In this document: positions 12,181-24,200 of the stretch, piece after piece
Layout: every line of letters starts with the position of its first letter
Numbering within the stretch: position 1 is the stretch's first letter
Source of the DNA: Lithospermum erythrorhizon
Lineage: Eukaryota > Streptophyta > Magnoliopsida > Boraginales > Boraginaceae
Assembly: GCA_019722365.1 (NCBI GenBank)
Contig: JADFUC010001644.1
Location: 186,001-250,000 of the forward strand
Direction of reading: 5' to 3'
Length of the DNA stretch: 64,000 bases
Notes under the pieces: generated by a model
Database searches by the model: none
Told to the model about the DNA's origin: nothing
What the model saw: only the letters and a program-made list of their open reading frames with translations
Made by a program: the position numbers and the translations under genes

Positions 12181-13150
12181 AAGGTATTAGAATATGCCAA
12201 TGTTCAATTATTTGCAACTTTCACTAGTGATTGGTACCCCGAGATAGTTGCACAATTTCTTCATACCCTAGGTTACTTAGGTCTAATGGTCGCAGTGTGG
12301 GTGTAATTACACACTAATGGTGTCCGTGTAGTATCACTTTAAGCATACTTAGTTAGTATCTGGTTTGAGTAGGAGGGAATCCAATGAATATAATGAAAAG
12401 TGGGTCAGGCAAGAATTACCGGTGAGTTTGAATGATCGCGGCAATTCTAACAATGGCCGATAAGAAGTCACATAACAGATAAGTATTAATTTGAAACGCG
12501 CCTTCAAAAATTATTTGAAAGGTCGCTTAAGGGGTCCTTTTCCTACTAATAGTCAAGCCGCCGAGCTACTTTCATACGCATGCTTGTTACGTGGCTATCA
12601 GAATGGGGTTAAGGTCAATTTGTCACATACGACGCTACTACACATGATCTATCAAAGAAATAAAGTTTTCCACATCAATATGGGATGTTTGTAAGAAGGA
12701 CACTATGATAGAAAACAATCATTGCTTGCCTGGGGGTTGTATACGCGTGGGAAGATAAATTGCTTCTACGTGGAAGGTCCTAATCAGCTTGAGTTCGTGA
12801 GGCCGATGTGCAGTATTGTTCAACAAATGTGCGCCCCGATACCACCACAACAAGATGGGTTACTGGCAATCGGGGAGCCATTTACCTATCCACAACCCCC
12901 CGCTTTGTTCCCTCAACCGGGCTGAGGGTCCTCCGCCGGATCATCCAATCGAAGCTTGGATTCAATGAACACTACAATTTAACAACGCGCTAGCGATTTG
13001 TGACGTTATCCGCAGGACGAGACTTGGGATGGATCGCTCCCATCGACGCAGTGGTGATATGGTACTGACAACGCAGTGGGATACCACCATTTACTCACCA
13101 CCACCGCCATTTGATCAAGAGACGACAATGCAGAGGGACATGTCGAGGAG
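12180..13150 (+). mobile_element. Relic of a plant retroelement ORF
   Basis: Broken coding remnants lie in several frames. At 12197-12280 a frame reads NVQLFATFTSDWYPEIVAQF and continues HTLGYL, which resembles the start of the plant transposon ORF domain seen beside Athila-like retrotransposons. At 12491-12694 a further 67-codon piece contains PFPTNSQAAELLSYACLLRG. Another at 12722-12925 ends in proline-rich sequence, again usual after that domain. Frameshifts and stops separate the pieces. No LTRs, reverse transcriptase or integrase were found nearby. Assignment rests on remembered family features and is uncertain. Confidence 0.4.
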
Positions 13151-13439
13151 ATGACACCAAGAAATATACGAAAGTGAATGTGTTTTTTGTTTCATATTAT
13201 GTACTTTCAAATTTCAAACAATTATGGTTCCTTTTATTTTATGTCATGTAATTTTAGATTCGAACAATTTGGTAAGCTTTGTGTTATGCATTTTAGTATA
13301 TTTGAACAATGATCATGTTACGTGTTTGTCTAACATTTTAGGTTGTGTTTTTGCCTCAGAGGTACTCTCAATTTATGTTACTTGTTAATTGCTATTGTTT
13401 GAATTTTTTATTGTATTCCTCGCAACATTGGTACTTAAA

Positions 13440-13615
13440 CTGCACGCTTGTCCTAAATATTGTCACGCTTATCGTAGTTCACTTATACAAAATACATGTA
13501 TAAAACACTTTTTATGTGTTAAACGGTGATACGCTTGTCCTAAATGTTGTCACGCTTATCGCGCCACTTACGTATCAATACAATACGATAGAACACTTTT
13601 ATGTCTTAAACGGGA
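13440..13615. repeat. Imperfect tandem duplication, about 88 bp x 2
   Basis: Two adjacent copies share the order: ACGCTTGTCCTAAATxTTGT, CACGCTTATCG, a CACTTA segment, AGAACACTTTT/AAAACACTTTTT and TATGTxTTAAACGG. Copy one spans about 13442-13528 and copy two about 13531-13614. No coding function is apparent. Confidence 0.7.
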
Positions 13616-13669
13616 AGTTAAGACATTTATATTAAACTTGCCACATTAACTGACGTGGCCGAATAATTC

Positions 13670-13850
13670 GCCGAACATTGAGCGGCTCGAATCGCCGTGG
13701 CCTGAGCCCAACTTCGCCCCGTCCTGCCCCACTTTAAAGGACCGAGGGCCATTCAGGCTGGGCAAAATCTCGAATCCGAATCAATATATGTGCTGCCCTC
13801 GGACGGCTCCGCCAAGTTGGGCCCGGTCCGTTAGACACGACTAGTCCACT
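13670..13850. repeat. GC-rich dispersed repeat, copy 1
   Basis: A GC-rich block shares the string GGCTCGAATCGCCG followed by GGCCTG and a GTCC/CGTCC-rich stretch with a second block at about 62160-62340. The two copies sit in unrelated AT-rich surroundings, which suggests a dispersed element. Class unknown. Confidence 0.5.
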
Positions 13851-13961
13851 GTACACAACATATTGTAATTCTCTAAAATTCAAATTGGGCTATTAATCTC
13901 ATAACTGCTAACCCAAATAAATCAGAATGCTGACACAGACCCCACCTCACCAATTCGAAAG

Positions 13962-14115
13962 TTTGAGGTTTAATTTAAACGGTTAGATGTCGAACCAAAA
14001 CTTTCAATTTTACATTATAAAATCGAAAACATTAAAGGGGAGCATTAAAAAGATTGTGGTGAACCATAATATGATTGTTAAGTTTAGGGTTTACTTTAAA
14101 CTGTTAGATGTTGAA
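13962..14115. repeat. Pair of 33-bp direct repeats
   Basis: TTTGAGGTTTAATTTAAAC with GGTTAGATGTCGAA (13962-13994) recurs as TTTAGGGTTTACTTTAAA with CTGTTAGATGTTGAA (14083-14115). An open frame of 100 codons spans part of this region (13987-14289), but it shows no domain and is lysine- and asparagine-rich as expected of AT-rich DNA, so it is not called as a gene. Confidence 0.5.
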
Positions 14116-14863
14116 TCTACTATTTATTTGTATAAGGTTCTATATAAAAAAAATTGGTTCGTGTTACTTAATAGAGGATGTGACTTGGAGTGCCAAACAG
14201 CAAGATATGTCTCAAGGAACAAACATAATTATGAATTTATGATGCGAGGTTGTGAGGTGGGTCGAGACAAATTATGTATGTTCTCGTGAAAAGTTGGTTG
14301 AGGGCTTGCACCACTACTACTATACTAATTTTATGGACCCCCCAACTACCGGAAACTTTTGATTTGCAATCATGCATTAATTAAATTTATTAAATTCGTA
14401 ATTGGACCACCCTAAGCTTAAATGTAGTATAACACTCATAAAAACATAAATTTTTGGATGCTTTATTAATAAATTTTATATTGTCTGTGGAATTCATACT
14501 ATATTTGTTCCAAATTCCAATAGTAGAAGTGTAGAACCTATCTATCTAATCCCATCCATGTCTTATTTCAGGAAGACTAAATTTCATTTGTACTTCAACT
14601 ACTTTCATCATTTCAAATATACCTAAATATTTCAATCTTTAAATAAAGATCCTATAAATTTTGACACTCGAACTTTAAAAATAACATCTCGCCACCTACA
14701 CTCCACTATAATAAACATATGCAAAACAGATAATTTAAATATATTACACTTTATGAAGTCATTTTAAATAACAAACACTTAGTTGACTAATATTTACAAT
14801 TAATTAATTAAAATCAAATAAAATATCATCTTCAACTCACCACCCCACCCCCTTACCCCCACT

Positions 14864-15220
14864 CTACCATTCGAATTCAAATGACAAGGCAACCAAATGT
14901 TTTGAATTCGATAAAGATCTCAACTGAGAATCTGCATCAGCATCATCTTTCTCCAATCCTTCAACAATCAACCACATCAAATTATGTGCAACCTTAATGT
15001 TGATAAGATCTCCAACATGCTCGTAAACTTTATTTATCAAGTTGTTTAGAAAGACCACACTTATTTAATCCACTCCATTCATATGCAATCTTTTAAGCAA
15101 ACTCGAAAAGGAAAGCGCAAATAACCTCGATGAACCACCGGTTGCTTAGTGCAAATTGCTCCACCAGCTCAAATACACTGGACGCAATTTCTTTGTAAAT
15201 GATTATCACTTTATTAATGC
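14864..15220 (-). pseudogene. Unidentified protein-gene fragment
   Basis: On the minus strand one frame runs for about 115 codons, interrupted by a single TAA at 15065-15067. It reads like an alpha-helical repeat protein, with segments EIASSVFELVEQFALSNRWF, FLNNLINKVYEHVGDLI, NLMWLIVEGLEKDDADADSQ. The composition is unlike the random AT-rich frames around it. No intron signals are seen and the frame begins and ends abruptly, so it may be a retrocopy fragment or a captured exon. I cannot name the parent gene. Confidence 0.4.
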
Positions 15221-15640
15221 TCAACCCGTAATTTGAAACGCGGCGGCGGCAGTGAAATAAGATGACAAGCTTTTATTCGATTTTTAATTAATTAAAATTT
15301 ATTAATGTATTAAATATTGATCCACTATGTTTGTTATTTAAAAATGACCCATAAAGCGTAATATATTTAAAATATCTATTTTGTCTTTATTTTACCTCAA
15401 GTTATAAAGCGGAGTTCAAAGCGCCAAAATTCTCTCACAAAGGCTTTATTCAAAGGGCCAAACATGAAAGGCTATTTAAAATTACGAAAGGCTCACGTAC
15501 ACAATGAAATCTAGTTCTTTCACGAATATATATGCGCACGAAGTCACATTGAGTTTCTAGCTTTATTTATTTCTATTTAATTTTTTCTTTTCTATTTCAT
15601 AAATGAGAAATATATTTTAGTTGGGAGATCATATTTATAA

Positions 15641-16503
15641 TGGCTTAAATTTTCAGTTCTCAAATTTTAACGAATTGGCCTAAATTTCCCGAACTTTCAT
15701 CGGGTCTCATTGCCCCCTGACTATCAGAATTCCATTATATTACCTGACTCATTTTTTAGACGGCAAAATGGAATTGTATATGTATGTAAAACTTTGGGAT
15801 CACTATTAATGACACAAATATATTTGAGCCATTTTAAAATAATAAAAAATTACAAAGCTCCCACTCCTATCCCAGGAATAAAATTTCAAGGTGACGTGAA
15901 TACGTGTCAGATATATTATGTTGTATAGTTCATTCAAGCTGTCTACCCAATTTCACCTGATTAATTTTAGGCTTTTCTTGTGACTCTTATTTGGTTATCT
16001 TAATATACATTCTTTTTGTTGTTGCTATAAAATATGAGAAACAATTTAATTAATATTATCTCTATCTCTGTGGTTAATGAGGAAGACTAGATGGGGACGG
16101 AAGGATGCGGAGGAGAAGACAATCGTGTGGGAGTGAGGATTGCTGTGGTCATCAAGTGAGGGGCTCTTTTTAAAAAAAAATATTATATTTTAATGTTTTA
16201 TTTATTTTGTTTTAAACAACCCAATTAATTATTTATACTTAAGATCGACCACGAAATATAATATATATAATGATCCCAATTTACCCTTCATTAAAAGTGT
16301 GATTTATTGGGCAATCTCACCAATTACAATTGTCAAGAGGGCAATATGATTGATTTACAATAGTCTAGGATGCAATGTGACCGAAATCGATAATTCAATG
16401 GGCACCGACCTGTTACGTAGTCCAGGAGCAATCATACATTTATGAAAAGTTCAGGGAAAACTGACTACCATTAAAATTTAGGGGGTATGAAGAATTTAAG
16501 CCA
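15641..16503. mobile_element. TIR DNA transposon (MITE-like, about 0.86 kb)
   Basis: The ends are long inverted repeats. The left end begins TGGCTTAAATTTTCAG and the complement of the right end begins TGGCTTAAATTCTTCA. Matching blocks (AAATTTTAA, TTTCCC with GAACTTT and CAT, then ATTGCxCCTGxACTA) extend the similarity to about 85 bp. The 7-bp flanks are identical: TTTATAA at 15634-15640 and at 16504-16510. Inside, degenerate copies of a (C/T)ATTGCCC...GACTAT unit recur near both ends. No transposase frame exists, so it is non-autonomous. A 7-bp duplication does not decide the superfamily. Confidence 0.75.
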
Positions 16504-16576
16504 TTTATAATCTTAAGAAATAAATTAGCTAAGAGATAACGGATTCTAGAAATGGAAATGGAATAATGACTCTCAT

Positions 16577-16720
16577 AAAAGTGAACCTTGCGTCAAGTGG
16601 TTAAAATGTGAAAACTTAGTTTTCTAACTCAATCACTGAGGCACATCTCACAGCTTAACCTCCGTAATATCCCAAAAAGAATTCGCAAGACCTAATGCGA
16701 CGGTTCACACTTTTGGAAAG
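16577..16720 (+). repeat. Short interspersed element, copy A
   Basis: About 144 bp, starting AAAAGTGAACC and ending GACGGTTCACACTTTTGGAA. It is flanked by degenerate 18-bp direct repeats, TGGAATAATGACTCTCAT at 16559-16576 and TGGAGTAATGATTTCCAT at 16721-16738. A second family member lies at about 42885-43020 (shared AAGTGGTTAAAA, GAGxCACATCTC, GACGGxTTCACACTTTT). The two ends are also partly inverted copies of each other (AAAAGTGAACC/GGTTCACACTTTT), so a small MITE is an alternative to a SINE. Confidence 0.55.
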
Positions 16721-17104
16721 TGGAGTAATGATTTCCATTAATAACTTCACCTTTAATCTTAATTGATTTGTTGTTCATAATACAATTATTAGGTGGATTA
16801 GATGAACAAAACTTCTTAAATAGTAGTCCCAAAATCAATTTCTTCAAAAGGTGAAATTTTCATCAGTAGACAGCTACAAGAAAACCAAGTTATTGGTACA
16901 AGTCACCAGCTAAAATATTTAAAAAGAATAAGGCTACTCAGCTGTTTTCCTGAATTAATATTTAATTTTAATTTGTTCCTAATGGTTAGTTCTTTTCTGT
17001 GATGCTTTCTAACCTATTATTTCAACTTAAACAAGAAATGACTATTTTATCCGTAACACTAAAACTAAAGGCACACGAAAATATTTTACATAATTAAAAT
17101 AAAA

Positions 17105-17560
17105 TTCCAATTAATTTCTTCTTTTTAACACACCCACCCTCCCTAAACTTTCATCAACTACAGTTTCATTTGACACACTCACTCACCTGCCCCCTACCCT
17201 TACCTCTCGAACTTTCCTCCATAAACTTTCACCAACTATCAATTTTTCGACACACCCCACCTACTCCCCAGTACCCTCCTCCTCATTTTCCCCATGCTTT
17301 TCTCCTAAATCTTCACCAACCACCACAATGTCGAGGAAAAGTTTGCGATAAAAGTTCAAAAGCGGGAGGGGCGGAGTAGAGCCAAGCGCTACAAAGAAAA
17401 ATTGGGTGAGTTGGTGAGCAGGAAAGTTCAAGAGAGCAGGAAGTGGGTAAGCGAGGCCTTTGTAGGGAAAGTTGAAGGGGCGTAAGAAGCCAAAGAAAAA
17501 ATGGTGGTTGGTGAAAGTTTAAGGGGAAAGTTCTGGGAGCAAGCATGTACAAGAAAAGAA
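17105..17560. repeat. Pyrimidine/purine inverted low-complexity block
   Basis: The left half (to about 17325) is rich in C and T, with repeated AAACTTTC, CACCAAC and CTCC units. The right half is the mirror image on the other strand, rich in G and A, with GAAAGTT, TTGGTGA and GGGAGG units. The switch is around 17325-17335. The open frames here (17170-17379 +, 17313-17552 -) arise from this composition and show no domain. A related C-rich stretch lies at about 63190-63360. Confidence 0.5.
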
Positions 17561-17699
17561 AAATCGCTACGCTTAGGGAGGAAAGTTCATTATGGAGCTG
17601 GGGTAAAGTACGGTCAAAGAAGAACCAGACAGAAAGCTAGTGGGGAAGAAACAAATGGCCAAATAACAAGTCGATTTGTATTTTATTCTTAATTACGTA

Positions 17700-20340
17700 A
17701 TATATTTTAAGTGGGTGTGTTTCTATACTTTAGTTTAGTAAGCTGTAGCTAAATATATTTCATGGTTTAAAGTCAAATAATATATTAAGAGGACATCCTA
17801 AAAGCAATTAATTGTTCATGCTTAAAAATTAAACGAGCAATTTAGTAAGATACAGTTAATTGTGGGCCAAAGAATAATTATTCTTAGTTGAAGGCTAAAA
17901 TGCAATATCATTATTATTATAACGATAGGATACAACAAATTCCTCTAAAATTTATTGATTTTTATCTTATCACACTTGATTATTAGCAAGACTAATACGT
18001 GTATAGTTTTGGTTTGTCATATGAGATACTCAGTTACTAGGTGTATAATATATAATAACAATGCATGTTTGGATTGTGTAGGATACATTGAAGCGTAAAA
18101 CTATTTTTTAGTTCACCTTGTTTAATACTCCATACGATTTTTTAATTTAACCATCCTATTTCATTATCCGTCCTAAAGTATAAAAGAATTATATTATATT
18201 TAGTTATGTTTTATTAATCGATTTTATTTACATGTCAAGGCGATAATTGCGTATCAATTTATTTACCGCAATGGTTAAATGATTATCGGAACTTAGTGTT
18301 CACCTTTAGTAATTGTATATTACTAGTGTATTCGATAATTTAAGGGTTATGACCGATTGCTGATCTTACTATTAATCGTTATAATAATAGTAATTGGTCG
18401 ATTATTATACAACTTACTATTATCTCGAGCCTAATACTACATGCTGATATTCGAATTATATTTCCGCTTAATTTAAATCAACGACTTGTAAATCGAGAGA
18501 TGTATCTCCAACATATATATATATATATATTTGTCAAATATATCGATGAACATCAATCAAGCTAAACTTGCAAAGCTTAATCAATTAATCAATTGAAATT
18601 GACAACAACTTGACAGTTATTCGACAGTGACTCAAGTTAGTATTTTAATTGACTCATAAGCTCAAGCTTTCGTGATTTGATTCCCTCCCTGCGCGCATGG
18701 GCCCAGAGACATCGCTTTCGCGCCGACAAACAACGAGATTTCGCCGGCATTCACGGAGGCTTCACAACTCGGCGAGTCGACGCATTTTGTCTTCGCCGCA
18801 CGTAGTTAACTCTTTATTCATATTACAATTTAAGTGTTTAGATTAATATACATTATTTTGAGGATCCTGAATGTATAAATTTTAGTATTCTATCACGGCA
18901 GTAAAAATTCATACCAACTTAACAAAACGCTTCCTCACTACTTGATTTCTGAGTAAGGTATAACTAGGGGAAATGGAAAATTCCATTCTCTACTGGATGA
19001 ATCACACTACCTCTCCTTAAATGCACCTGATGAGAAGTTAAGTAACCTCTTTACTTCCAGCCATGAAAAATTAATTTTTTTCCTAAACTAAGAAGTAATA
19101 ATTTTTTCCTCAAATAGAAAAAACTAAATCTTTTTTTATACCAACAGAAAAACCAAAATATTTTTATTCCAAAATATGAAAAGCCCCATATATTTCCTTC
19201 CATTTTTGAGCTTAAAAAGGGAGCTTCTAACATGATGATATTCAGCTTATTGTCCTCGAATATCGTGATTAGACCACCACCAATTCCTTCTATATAAATT
19301 TGTTTGATATGATTATATTATTGTGTTCAGTGATTTTCTTTATTTTTTGTTCTTGATATAGAATGGAACCTGTGAAATGCAAATCAAAATTATTGGAATG
19401 TTTATAGTAGTTGCTAATTGCCTATTCTACTAGTTACTAAAAATATTTGGAGTAAACACGCATTGAAATGAAATTTGTTGAGCAAGTAGAGAAAAAGCCG
19501 TTAGATGTTTATGGTATTTCAGGGGGGGTACAATTTATGGGTAGGGCAAGCGGTTGGGATGGCTGTATGATAGCAAGCAAAGGTTAAAAGTTACGTGCTT
19601 TTATTTTACTACGAAAATGCCACTCATATACTTTACTTTAAGACGTGTCAAAATAATTATTTTACGTAAATCGAGCAATATAAATTGCATCATTCCAAAA
19701 TTTAAAAAAAACTTAGGACCACCCTAAAAATAAATTGATAATTCAAAAATCACGTAAAAAATTACGCATAGTATAATAGTTAAAATGAGAATTGGCCTAT
19801 TTTATACTTGTGTTAAAAGAATAAGAATTTTAGAGTTTATCCGTGTAAAAGAAGTCAAACGACAAATAGGTCTGTTATACTGACATGTCAACGACTGACT
19901 GACTCACATTTGGCGATCTTCCACTCTCTTCAAAACAAGAGAAATACGTATCATATCAGAAAACAAATATCCCAGAAATTAAGTTGAAAACATCACATAT
20001 CCTACTTGTCCGCATCATGTTCTACCACGTGTCCTTGTCTTTTTGGGTCCCCATTTCCTCATTTTTCGTCCATCTTTTTACTTTTCAAAGTTGGTAAAAT
20101 ATCTTTGTTTTCTATGTTTCCGTTGGCTTGTGGTTCACTGGATAGTTTTTATAAGCTTATTCTTTGGATTCCAATAATTATAGTGATCTAGTGGTGTTTA
20201 TAAGAAACTTATTTAAAATGAAACTTACTACTATAATTATTAAAATTCAATTAATATCTTTCGCTCCAATCAGATAAATCTCTTACTACTAGATTATATA
20301 TGTATAAACTTATTAACCATAGTTTGTGTATATTTTATAA
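17700..20340. other. Intergenic, nothing firm
   Basis: AT-rich DNA with an (AT)n run at about 18512-18530 and an isolated GC-rich stretch at about 18690-18800 (GCGCGC, CGCCGAC, GGCGAGTCGACGC), which has no coding support. Short frames at 19051-19233 (-) and 20006-20191 (+) lack domains. Confidence 0.4.
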
Positions 20341-20348
20341 TATGTTTA

Positions 20349-20404
20349 CTATGTATAAATGTCAATATTACATATTCTATGTATAAATGTCAATATTACA
20401 TATT
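20349..20404. repeat. Exact 28-bp tandem duplication
   Basis: The unit beginning CTATGTATAAATGTCAAT and ending TTACATATT is repeated exactly, at 20349-20376 and 20377-20404. Perfect identity in fast-drifting AT-rich DNA implies a recent duplication. Confidence 0.9.
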
Positions 20405-21231
20405 ATGGAGTGTAATGAACTTATACGAAATTAAATTTAATTGTATATGAGCTGAGAGATACCGAGCAACCTACCTGTTTTAGGTTCAAAAGCGATCAAG
20501 CTAGAGCTTGGTTCGTCAAGGAGCCATGAATCACGCACTGCCCAATGCAAAACGAACCTTAAATGACACGTGCACTAACCCAATGCAAAATGAACCTAAA
20601 TGATACATACCAATCTTAACCTTAATTTGGAGTTCAAACGATGTTTTGCGCATGTGAACAAAGAATCTAATAGTATTAATGATATGAAGCTTGACTCGGT
20701 CCGAAGCCATCAAACAAAGCTAAACATTCCTTTCATTGAACTCGGCTCGATTAATGTACATGTATAATTCAAACCTACATTTCACGTGTCGAGATTCTGT
20801 ACCCCTCTCATTTCACAATGATCCATTTTGTCTCATGTCTGTACACCATGTTTTTTTTATAACACCAGCTACATAAACGTAATTTTCGATATAATCACAT
20901 ACAATACATTTATTTAAACATTACAAGCCTATTATTACAAAAAAAAAGAAAAAAACAACAATATTTCAAGCATTATATTTTGAAGTGTAAACAGAAAACA
21001 TGGAAAGAAAGAAAAAGACAATCAATCATCAAAAAGACATACCCTCCCCTGCCCCCTTTATTTCTTCCTACCTATATACATACATACATACATGCAAAAG
21101 CAAAGCCCAACTCCTAATTTCCTCCCACCTTTAACCTCCATCATTACACTTCAACGCTTATTCACTCCACCCCCATGACCTCTTCATTACCACCACCCCT
21201 CCCTTCATTACAACATTAAAAAAAAAACATT

Positions 21232-24200
21232 ATGGATATTTCCGAACTAGAACAAGTACTAAATTTATTAAGAAAAAATGGGTTATCAGAAGCAGAATCA
21301 GCACTAGTTGAAGATGTTATGGAGAAATCTCACTTGGTTTCATCTGATTTCGAGATGTTCTTGTTTCCTATGGTGCCCCCTCCTCCGCAGCTCAAGATTT
21401 TGACCACTAAAAGGTCGCCGGAGGTGGTGGTTGGTGATGATTGCGCCGGTGGAAGATCGGATTCTTCTTCTAAGGATGAGTTTGTTAGCTTGGAGTCTTC
21501 CACTACTGAATTGTGCTCTTCTGGTATAATATTATATTCTAGTTGACTTTTGATATTTAATTCCTATACCACTCGTTAGTATTATTATTTTTAAATTCGG
21601 CCCTTGTTATTAGAATGACTTGGCCCCGGAATGTAGTTTTTGCTACTAATATTCGTGACTAGTAGTTATTGTGACTAATATCATGTGACCAGTTGTTATT
21701 GTGAGTAATATCGCGCGGTCTCTATGTATGGGGACTAATATCCCGTGATTAGTAGTTATTGCGAGTAATATTGTGTGGTCGCTAGATATTACGATTAATA
21801 TGCCATAGTGACTAAACTAGCTATAGTGCTTTATGTAGCACTCAATTTGTTATAAAAAATTATGCCATTGAGGACTCGAACCGGATATTTTGTCATTGTG
21901 AGTAATATTCCGTGGTCATTAGTGTAACCATAGTGGTTTACATAGCACTGAATTTTACTAGTTATCGATTTGGATTTTTCCTAATTGATTGCTATAATTT
22001 TTATTTTTATTATTGTGGTTTGGTTAAAGTTTTATTTCAAGTTAAGTTGTGTTTTATATAGATTCACAACAGTACTATAATAAAGACATGAAATAAAGGT
22101 ACAAACAAATATTGTATGTGTCATTTAAATTGAAGTTGAGGGAATATGTCATTATGTAATGCAAATAGTTAGATTTTGATAGAAATAGTAAGTGATGCTG
22201 TTATGTTTCTCCTATATGGTGATGGCTAATTGAAGATTATCAAAGTTATGTCTATTATCCAGAAAAAAGGAAAAATATTGTTATTGCTCTATCAATTAAC
22301 ATTGCTATGCTTACTTTTGCATAAATTGGTTGGGACCCTTGCTTTGGTTCGGTGTCTCGTTCTATAATGCTTATGTTATCCATTCATATTTTAGGTTCGT
22401 ATGTTATAATGATGTCGATAATGTTGATTTAGTTATTCCATCTGCTCTGTTATTCAAGATATTTTGGTTTGCTCCTTATACAGTAGCTTGCAACTGCACA
22501 TTTATGTTGTCAGTTTTACACATTCCCATTCTGCAGAATTTACTAATCCTTATGGAATCCGTACTACAACAAGAGCAAGTTCGCGAGCTTCGTCTGACAG
22601 GATGTCACAATTTGGTACTGCTCGAGATTACCCTGATTTTGATATGCAAGATGATCAGTATTGGTACAAAGAAAAAGATGAAGACTATCTCATGCCACCT
22701 CTATTTAGAGGCCCAGATTCTTCGGGCGACCCTGGTGAAGATAAGTTCATTATGACTATTGAGACAGGTAAACATAGTGAGTATCAGAAGAACTCTAATC
22801 ATGTGGCTGGAGGATCACAATCTAAAGGAGAATCCGATTATTTGGACTTTCAGTGGCCTATATCCCTAGTGGATGATGTGAAAGAGGACATTTTCAGAAA
22901 AGGTTTCCTCAGGGATCGAGCCTTTCAACATGAAGGGTTTCTTGAAAAGGGTTTTGAGGATTACATGGATAATGGCTGTTTTACTGTCGATGGGGTTTTT
23001 CATGGGGATTCTGCAGATGCATTAAGAGATCTCAAACTGACCGAGGACAATGACGAAGTGAAAAGGGCTAAAGAGGAGAGTCAGACTCGATATGATACTC
23101 ATTTCTTGACTACATTATCTAACACACCATATTGTTTCAATAGCATATCTGACCTCAATGATAGCTTGCCAAATGACAACAAGAGCTATAGCCTTGAAGA
23201 TTATATGCAATCAGCAAGGAATACCCTTGAACCCGATGCGGGAATTGAAAAAGGAGATCAGCTGGATTATATGCGATCAGCTGGTAATACCCTTGAACCT
23301 GATGTTGCATATGAGAAAGGAGATGCCGATTCTGAAGAACTTGTTATGTATGACAACATTGAAAATGATTATGAAATATTCCATCTTAGAATCGTTCACA
23401 GAAAGAACAGGTCCGTTTTCCTGCTGTGCTCCATCTAATCATACTATTTTTCCTCATTTTTAGCTACCTGAAACCCCTAACCCTCTCTTCTGGAATGAAA
23501 ACTTGTTCTTCATGTAGGAAATTATTAAATTATGAGTGATTGTCTGTAGAAATGTTTTGGGGCATCATTTTTCTGATGTTTTTTATATCTTTCCACATTT
23601 AGTTTCCTGATGTTTCTCCTCAATGATTGATCGATTCTGTCCTTCCATAAGTATTTTGAACTTCGAAGTTGCAAGTTCATTTGAAGCAGGCAGTTGAACT
23701 CATTTGTTATGGTTTGTGCAGGACTGGATTTGAGGAGAACAAAGATCTGCCGATTATACTTAATCAAGTTATTGCGGGAAGATATCAAGTCATGGAATAC
23801 TTAGGTTCAGCAGCTTTCAGCAAGGTTGTGCAAGCCCACGATCTCCACACAGGAATCGATGTTTGTTTGAAGATTATAAAAAATGACAAGGATTTTTTTG
23901 ATCAGAGTCTAGATGAAATAAAACTTCTTAAGTTTGTCAACAAGAACGACCCAGGGGATAAATTCCACATATTACGTCTTTATGATTACTTCTACCATCA
24001 GGTGCGTGCTGGAGTAAGTTTCCCCCCTATGCATATGTGATCAATGTCTGCGATATTAGGATGACATGCCTGGTCTCCATTTAATTGACTAAATTCTCTC
24101 ATTATATCGAAATTCCAATTTTCATTTTAAGTCTTAAGAAATTTATATATGACTGATAGACTAATATTTAGGAAGTTGTTACACCATTATATTTATCCAC

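Noticed and set aside
13987..14289. 100-codon frame
   Set aside because: Composition is that of AT-rich DNA, no domain, and it overlaps a direct repeat.
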